Origin: Armatimonadota bacterium
Lineage (GTDB): Bacteria > Armatimonadota > JAAZEB01
Length of the DNA stretch: 10,195 nt
NCBI GenBank assembly: GCA_012841485.1
Contig: DUUU01000315.1
Location: forward strand, 1 to 10,195
Reading direction: 5' to 3'
Shown here in pieces: positions 6,227 to 10,195 of the stretch (positions are counted from its first letter, which is position 1; the number at the start of each line of letters is the position of its first letter). The notes beneath the pieces are model-generated. The model did no database searches and was not told where the DNA came from. It saw nothing but the letters and a program-made list of their open reading frames with translations. A program made the position numbers and the translations under genes.

Positions 6227-6673
6227 ATGAGTGATACAGCTGCAGAGACGGTTACGCTGACGATAGATGGCATCGAGGTCACCGTGCCGAAGGGGACGTT
6301 GGTGGTGGATGCTGCCCGCGAGGCAGGGATCCATATCCCCGTCTTCTGTTCGCACCCGATGCTAGAGCCGATCGGCGCATGCCGCATGTGCCTGGTCCGC
6401 GTCGAGAAGAGCCCCAAGCTCGTCACCTCGTGTACGCTCGCCGCCGCGGACGGCATGGTGGTTACCACCAACTCGGAGGAGGTAGCGCAGGCGCGCGCCG
6501 GCGTCCTGGAGTTCCTCCTCTCCAACCACTCCATCGACTGCCCGCATTGCGACAAAGGGGCCGAGTGCGACCTCCAGGACCACGTCTACGATTACGGGAT
6601 GTCCGTGGGCCGGTTTGAGGGCCCGAAGATCCTCCGCACGAAAAAGTGCTCCCGCCCATCATCGAGAAGGTGA
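6227..6673 (+). CDS. nuoG: NuoG N-terminal part (clusters N1b and N5), frame ends early
   Basis: First part of the 75-kDa subunit G. Residues 1-140 match NuoG: a [2Fe-2S] ferredoxin domain with C41, C52, C55 and C69 (N1b), then the His-Cys motif H101, C105, C108, C114 (HSIDCPHCDKGAEC, cluster N5) and DHVYDYGMSVGRFEGPKI. After RTKK the frame gives eight unrelated residues (CSRPSSRR) and stops at TGA 6671-6673. The rest of NuoG continues in the -1 frame. One extra base in the A run at 6641-6645 would give RTKKVLPPIIEKVMSRC, which reads like intact NuoG of about 859 residues. Either the sequence or the strain lost one base there, or the gene is read by frameshifting or as two proteins. Confidence 0.9.
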   Translation: MSDTAAETVTLTIDGIEVTVPKGTLVVDAAREAGIHIPVFCSHPMLEPIGACRMCLVRVEKSPKLVTSCTLAAADGMVVTTNSEEVAQARAGVLEFLLSNHSIDCPHCDKGAECDLQDHVYDYGMSVGRFEGPKILRTKKCSRPSSRR

Positions 6674-6675
6674 TG
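6640..6675 (+). other. nuoG frame-change site: A run, small hairpin and stop-start overlap
   Basis: In the upstream frame the codons are ACG AAA AAG, giving G AAA AAG at 6640-6646, and the rest of nuoG lies in the -1 frame from here. CATCATC (6657-6663) can pair with GGTGATG (6669-6675) around GAGAA, one pair being a wobble, 10 bases after the A run. The upstream frame ends TGA 6671-6673, whose A starts ATG 6673, the first ATG of the downstream frame. This could be a deletion, programmed -1 frameshifting or reinitiation; a plain one-base deletion is the simplest reading. Confidence 0.5.
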
Positions 6676-8805
6676 AGCCGCTGCGTCCATTGCGCGCGCT
6701 GCATCCGCTACTGCGATGAGATCATGGGCGTCGGCGCGCTCCGCTTCGCCAACCGCGGCGTGCGATCCGAGCCGGCCACTTTTGTCGATGGCCCGATGGA
6801 TTGCGAGCTGTGCGGCAACTGCATCGAGGTGTGTCCCGTGGGCGCGCTCACGGCCGAGTTCTACGATGCCAAAGCCCGGCCGCGCGACCGGCGCATGACG
6901 CACACCCTCTGCCAGTACTGCGGCGACGGTTGCAGTCTGAGCGCCGAGACGAAAGGCCGGAGCGCCGACGAAGCGCATATCATCCGCATGCGCGGCGTGC
7001 CCGGTCGCGGTGTGAACGACGACTTCCTCTGCGTGCGCGGGCGCTTCGGCTATGGCATGGTGAACAGCCCGGATCGACTCACACGGCCGCTGATCCGGCG
7101 CGAGGGGGCACTGGTTGAGGCTACCTGGGACGAGGCGCTCGATCACGTGGCTGCCCGGCTCGCCGAAACCCGCGCGCAGGCCGGGCCGGAAGCGATCGGA
7201 GGCATCGGCTCGGAGCGGGTGACGAACGAGGAAGCTTACCTCTTTGGCAAGCTGATGCGCAGCGTGCTCGGCACGAGCCATGTGGACTACCGTGGCGGCG
7301 CCAAGCACTCCTTCCGTGCCCAATGGCTGGCGCGCCTCCTCGCCCTGATGCCCGAAGAGGGCGCCCTGCATCGCCTCCGGCGCGCTGCGCTGACTGTCTT
7401 GGTGGGGAGCGACCTCACCTCCGAGACCCCCTGGACCGAGAAGCAGGTGATCCTCGCGGTGACCCGGGACGGCGGAAAGCAGCTTCTCGCCTACCCGCGC
7501 CGGGTGCGCCAGGTGGAGTATGCCTCTCAGTGGCTGCGGCACGCGCCCGGCACCGAGGCGGTTCTCCTGCGCGGCCTGGCTGATCTGATGGCCGGCGAGG
7601 CGCGCGCGGCAGACGTAGCCGGTGCCGTAGGCGTGACGCCAGAGGAGATCCAGAGCTTCCTGGCGCAGATCCTGGCCGCGCCGGACGTGGTCTTTATCCT
7701 GGGACCAGGCGTGACCGCCGGCCCCGATCCGGATGGGGGGATGGCGGCCGCGGTGGAGTTGGTGGAGCGCCTGCGTGCCGAGGGGAAGGAACGTGCCCAC
7801 GTGGTTCTGCCCGCGCTCGCGAACAACACGCGCGGAGCCCAGGATATGGGCCTCCTGCCCGATACCTACCCCGGCTATGCGGGCATGGATGCCCGCGCGC
7901 TCGCGGCGGAGTGGGGGAGCGGCCTCCCGGAGCGGCCCGGCTGGAGCACCCCCGAGATGCTCGAGGCGGCGGAGCGTGGTGACCTCCGGGCGCTCTACGT
8001 GATGGGCGCCAACCTGGCCGTGGCTTTTCCCGATGGCGAGCTGGCCCGCCGCGCGTTGGAGAAGGTGGAGTTCCTGGTGGTGCAGGACCTCTTCCTCACG
8101 CCCACGGCGGAGCGGGCGGACGTGGTTTTGCCAGCGGCGTCCTTCGCCGAGAAGGAAGGCACCTTCACGAGCGGCGAGGGCCGGGTTCAGCGCCTCCGCC
8201 CGGTCCTGGAGCCGGTCGGAGGATCGCGCCCCGACTGGGAGATTCTGGCCGATCTGGCGCGCCGCCTGGGCCATGCCTGGGGCTACCTCTCGCCGGCCGA
8301 GATCACCCGCGAGATCGCGGCGGCTGTGCCTCTCTACGCTGGGGTGAGCCTTCCGGCGTTGGATCTGGCGGTCTCGCAGACGTTTGTGCGATGGGGCCGC
8401 GGGCCGGCGCCACGGTGGAGTGACGGGGCAACCGCGCGGGAGCGCGACCAGGCTCCCGCGGCCTCGCAGCCCGAGACCGGTGAAAGGGGCGAGAGCTTTA
8501 CGCTCATGTACGGGCCGATGCTGTTTCACTCGGGCACGCTTTCAACGTGGGCGGAGGAGATGCGCCGCATCGCGCAACATGCCTATGTAGAGGTCGCCGA
8601 GGCGGATGCACAGCGGCTGGGTATTCGCGACGGCGCCTGGGTACGCCTGGTGGGGGCGGGCGCGGAGGTCGAGGTGCAGGCCCACGTCCAGCCCGAGGGC
8701 ACGCCAGGGATCCTCTTCCTGCCACTGCACTTCGCGGAGCCGGCGCTCAACCGCCTGCTCGACGTGACGGCGGCCGTGGATCGCGTGAGACTGGAGTTGG
8801 CGTAG
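6646..8805 (+). CDS. nuoG: NuoG main part (clusters N4, N7 and molybdopterin-oxidoreductase-like domain)
   Basis: Rest of subunit G, 719 residues counted from GTG 6646, which has no ribosome binding site. Cysteines C13, C16, C19, C23 and C53, C56, C59, C63 form two complete ferredoxin-type motifs. C13, C16, C19 and C63 should bind N4. C89, C92, C96 and C129 match the N7 ligands. The large domain looks like formate dehydrogenase alpha (GSERVTNEEAYLFGKLMRS). Where FdhA has its metal-binding Cys or Sec before HS, this protein has RGGAKHS, so it should not bind molybdenum catalytically. Later blocks are ERADVVLPAASFAEKEGTF and a C-terminal beta domain (8560-8800). It ends in TAG directly followed by the nuoH ATG. 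Confidence 0.92.
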   Translation: MLPPIIEKVMSRCVHCARCIRYCDEIMGVGALRFANRGVRSEPATFVDGPMDCELCGNCIEVCPVGALTAEFYDAKARPRDRRMTHTLCQYCGDGCSLSAETKGRSADEAHIIRMRGVPGRGVNDDFLCVRGRFGYGMVNSPDRLTRPLIRREGALVEATWDEALDHVAARLAETRAQAGPEAIGGIGSERVTNEEAYLFGKLMRSVLGTSHVDYRGGAKHSFRAQWLARLLALMPEEGALHRLRRAALTVLVGSDLTSETPWTEKQVILAVTRDGGKQLLAYPRRVRQVEYASQWLRHAPGTEAVLLRGLADLMAGEARAADVAGAVGVTPEEIQSFLAQILAAPDVVFILGPGVTAGPDPDGGMAAAVELVERLRAEGKERAHVVLPALANNTRGAQDMGLLPDTYPGYAGMDARALAAEWGSGLPERPGWSTPEMLEAAERGDLRALYVMGANLAVAFPDGELARRALEKVEFLVVQDLFLTPTAERADVVLPAASFAEKEGTFTSGEGRVQRLRPVLEPVGGSRPDWEILADLARRLGHAWGYLSPAEITREIAAAVPLYAGVSLPALDLAVSQTFVRWGRGPAPRWSDGATARERDQAPAASQPETGERGESFTLMYGPMLFHSGTLSTWAEEMRRIAQHAYVEVAEADAQRLGIRDGAWVRLVGAGAEVEVQAHVQPEGTPGILFLPLHFAEPALNRLLDVTAAVDRVRLELA

Positions 8806-9822
8806 ATGGAATACGTCTACATGGCCATCAAATCGGTGGTGATCTTCGCGGCGGTGGCGAGCTCGATGCCGTTCATCGTCTGGGCGGAGCGCAAAGTCTT
8901 CGCCGACGCGCAAGCGCGCATCGGTCCGAACCGCGCGGGGCCGTTCGGCATCCTCCAGAGCTTTGCCGATGCCCTGAAGCTGGTGGTCAAAGAGGATATC
9001 ATCCCGCGCGGCGCAGACAAGGCGATCTTCTACCTGGCGCCGGTGCTCTCGATGATCCCGGCGCTCACGGCATTCGCCGTCATCCCGTACGGCGGGCCGG
9101 ACCTCAAGATCGGCGGCTTCCCGATTGGCTATGTGACCGACCCAAAGGAAGTCGGCATCCTGTACATCTTCGCGATCACCACGCTGGGCGTCTATGGCGT
9201 GGTGCTGGCAGGATGGGCATCCAACAACAAATACTCGCTCCTGGGGGCACTCCGCTGCGCCGCGCAGATGGTGAGCTACGAGATTCTGCTCGGGCTGGCG
9301 ATCATGGGCGTGGTGATCGCGTCGCAATCGCTCAGCCTGGTCGATATCGTGGAGAAGCAGCGGGCGCCCTACTGGGGCTTCATCCCCGGGATCTGGCTCT
9401 TCGCCCAGCCGGTCGGCTTTCTCGTCTTCCTGATCGCGAGCATGGCGGAGGTGAACCGGACCCCCTTCGACCTGCCGGAGGCGGAGAGCGAGCTGGTGGC
9501 CGGCTTCCATACCGAGTACAGCAGCTTCAAGTTCGCCATGTTCTTCATGGCGGAGTACATCAACCTGATCACCGTGGCCGCAGTGACGACCACCCTCTTC
9601 CTGGGCGGATGGCTTGGACCCGGCGTGGATACCTACCCAATCCTGGGGGTGGTCTACTTCTCGCTCAAAGTGGCGGCGCTGCTCTACGTCTTCATATGGA
9701 TACGCGCGACGCTGCCGCGGCTGCGCTATGATCAGCTGATGCGCTTCGCATGGAAGTTCTTGCTGCCGGTGGCGCTGGCCAACGTCTTCCTGACGGCGCT
9801 GTGGGTTGCGCTGCGCTCCTGA
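8806..9822 (+). CDS. nuoH: NADH-quinone oxidoreductase subunit H (NuoH)
   Basis: Membrane subunit at the join of the two arms; it closes the quinone chamber and starts the proton path. The 338-residue protein has about eight membrane helices. The family signatures are complete: WAERKVFADAQARIGPNRAG (26-45), PFGILQSFADALKLVVKED (46-64), the acidic loop AEVNRTPFDLPEAESELVAG (214-233) followed by FHTEYSSFKFAMFFMAEY, and IWIRATLPRLRYDQLM (298-313). ATG 8806 begins at the base after the nuoG stop, with GGAG (8793-8796) 9 bases upstream. The abutting genes suggest coupled translation, so nuoH output should depend on ribosomes finishing nuoG in the downstream frame. Confidence 0.97.
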   Translation: MEYVYMAIKSVVIFAAVASSMPFIVWAERKVFADAQARIGPNRAGPFGILQSFADALKLVVKEDIIPRGADKAIFYLAPVLSMIPALTAFAVIPYGGPDLKIGGFPIGYVTDPKEVGILYIFAITTLGVYGVVLAGWASNNKYSLLGALRCAAQMVSYEILLGLAIMGVVIASQSLSLVDIVEKQRAPYWGFIPGIWLFAQPVGFLVFLIASMAEVNRTPFDLPEAESELVAGFHTEYSSFKFAMFFMAEYINLITVAAVTTTLFLGGWLGPGVDTYPILGVVYFSLKVAALLYVFIWIRATLPRLRYDQLMRFAWKFLLPVALANVFLTALWVALRS

Positions 9823-9834
9823 GAGGGTGAGGGG

Positions 9835-10195
9835 ATGAAAGAGGCGATCGAGCAATCGCTGGCGATATTGCGGGGGATGGGGGTGACGCTCCGGCACATC
9901 CTGAAGGAGCGCCGGGTCACGATCCAATACCCGGAAGAGCGACCGCCGCAGGCGTTCCGCTACCGAGGCATCCACCAGCTCCGCCTGGATGAGCAGGGCA
10001 AGGAGCTATGCGTCGGCTGCAATCTGTGCGGGCTGGCGTGTCCCTCGGAGTGTATCTACGTCGAGGCGGCCGAATGCTCGCCGGAAGAGGCGGAGCACGT
10101 GTCGCACTATGAGCGGTATGCGCGCGTGTACGTGATCAACGCGGCGCGCTGCCTCTACTGTGGCTATTGCGTCGAGGCGTGCCCGACGGACGCGC
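9835..10195 (+). CDS. nuoI: NADH-quinone oxidoreductase subunit I (NuoI), cut by the window edge
   Basis: Peripheral-arm subunit with two [4Fe-4S] clusters (N6a, N6b) that carries electrons from NuoG to NuoB. 120 residues are visible, about two thirds of a typical protein; the rest is beyond the window. Both ferredoxin motifs are present: C59, C62, C65, C69 (CVGCNLCGLACP) and C106, C109, C112, C116 (CLYCGYCVEACP). The N-terminus has the usual amphipathic stretch MKEAIEQSLAILRGMGVTL and the basic RRVTIQYPEERP. Two extra cysteines (C73, C81) follow the first motif. ATG 9835 has AGAGGG (9822-9827) 7 bases upstream and lies 12 bases after nuoH. nuoJ to nuoN are expected next. Confidence 0.97.
   Translation, partial: MKEAIEQSLAILRGMGVTLRHILKERRVTIQYPEERPPQAFRYRGIHQLRLDEQGKELCVGCNLCGLACPSECIYVEAAECSPEEAEHVSHYERYARVYVINAARCLYCGYCVEACPTDA

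Noticed and set aside
6592..8529. 645-codon open frame on the minus strand opposite nuoG
   Set aside because: Runs antisense to a clearly conserved coding sequence; in GC-rich DNA the opposite strand is often open. Its product is His/Arg-rich with no recognisable domain.
6646..8805. Second part of nuoG as a formate dehydrogenase alpha subunit
   Set aside because: The Mo/W-binding Cys or Sec is missing and the gene lies exactly between nuoF and nuoH, with the NuoG N-terminal domain just upstream.
8542..9975. 477-codon open frame on the minus strand opposite nuoG, nuoH and nuoI
   Set aside because: Spans three real genes on the other strand, including intergenic bases, and is extremely His/Arg/Asp-rich, typical of a shadow frame.
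1..10195. CRISPR arrays, tRNA or rRNA genes, insertion sequences, phage genes, defence systems
   Set aside because: I read for these and saw none: no regular repeat-spacer array, no cloverleaf-like sequence, no transposase or integrase frame.

Overview
This window is the 5' two thirds of a bacterial respiratory complex I operon (proton-pumping NADH:quinone oxidoreductase, type I NADH dehydrogenase). Nine nuo genes lie head to tail on the + strand in the standard order nuoA-B-C-D-E-F-G-H-I, with nuoI cut by the right edge. Before them, also on the + strand, is the 3' part of an unrelated gene that I do not recognise, closed by a strong stem-loop terminator. The DNA is GC-rich with GC-rich third codon positions, which explains the many long open frames on the opposite strand. 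The separate nuoC and nuoD, the NuoG with a FDH-like iron-sulfur region, and the general look of the proteins suggest a Chloroflexota-like bacterium (Thermomicrobia/Sphaerobacter type). That placement is a guess from remembered family features, not a search.

Layout: 3-1103 end of an unknown protein with a possible winged-helix segment; 1116-1173 terminator; 1174-1347 leader of the nuo operon; 1348-1707 nuoA; 1734-2213 nuoB; 2362-2871 nuoC; 2999-4201 nuoD; 4198-4692 nuoE; 4828-6141 nuoF; 6227-8805 nuoG, split by a frame change near 6641-6646; 8806-9822 nuoH; 9835-10195 nuoI (partial).

How they work together: NuoF (FMN, N3), NuoE (N1a) and NuoG (N1b, N5, N4, N7) form the NADH-oxidising module. 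NuoI and NuoB carry the clusters that pass electrons on to quinone. NuoB, NuoC and NuoD form the connecting module and, with NuoH, the quinone site. NuoA and NuoH are the first membrane subunits. The antiporter-like subunits (nuoL, M, N) and nuoJ, K are expected just beyond the right edge.

No new biological system is visible; this is a core metabolic operon. The points most worth checking are: nuoG is not in one frame (a one-base loss in an A run, or a frameshift or stop-start overlap); NuoG carries eight cysteines forming two complete ferredoxin-type motifs where classical NuoG keeps one cluster; NuoF has an unusual FMN loop; and several gaps between genes (85-148 bases) contain hairpins, including one between nuoE and nuoF that could compete with sequestration of the nuoF ribosome binding site.
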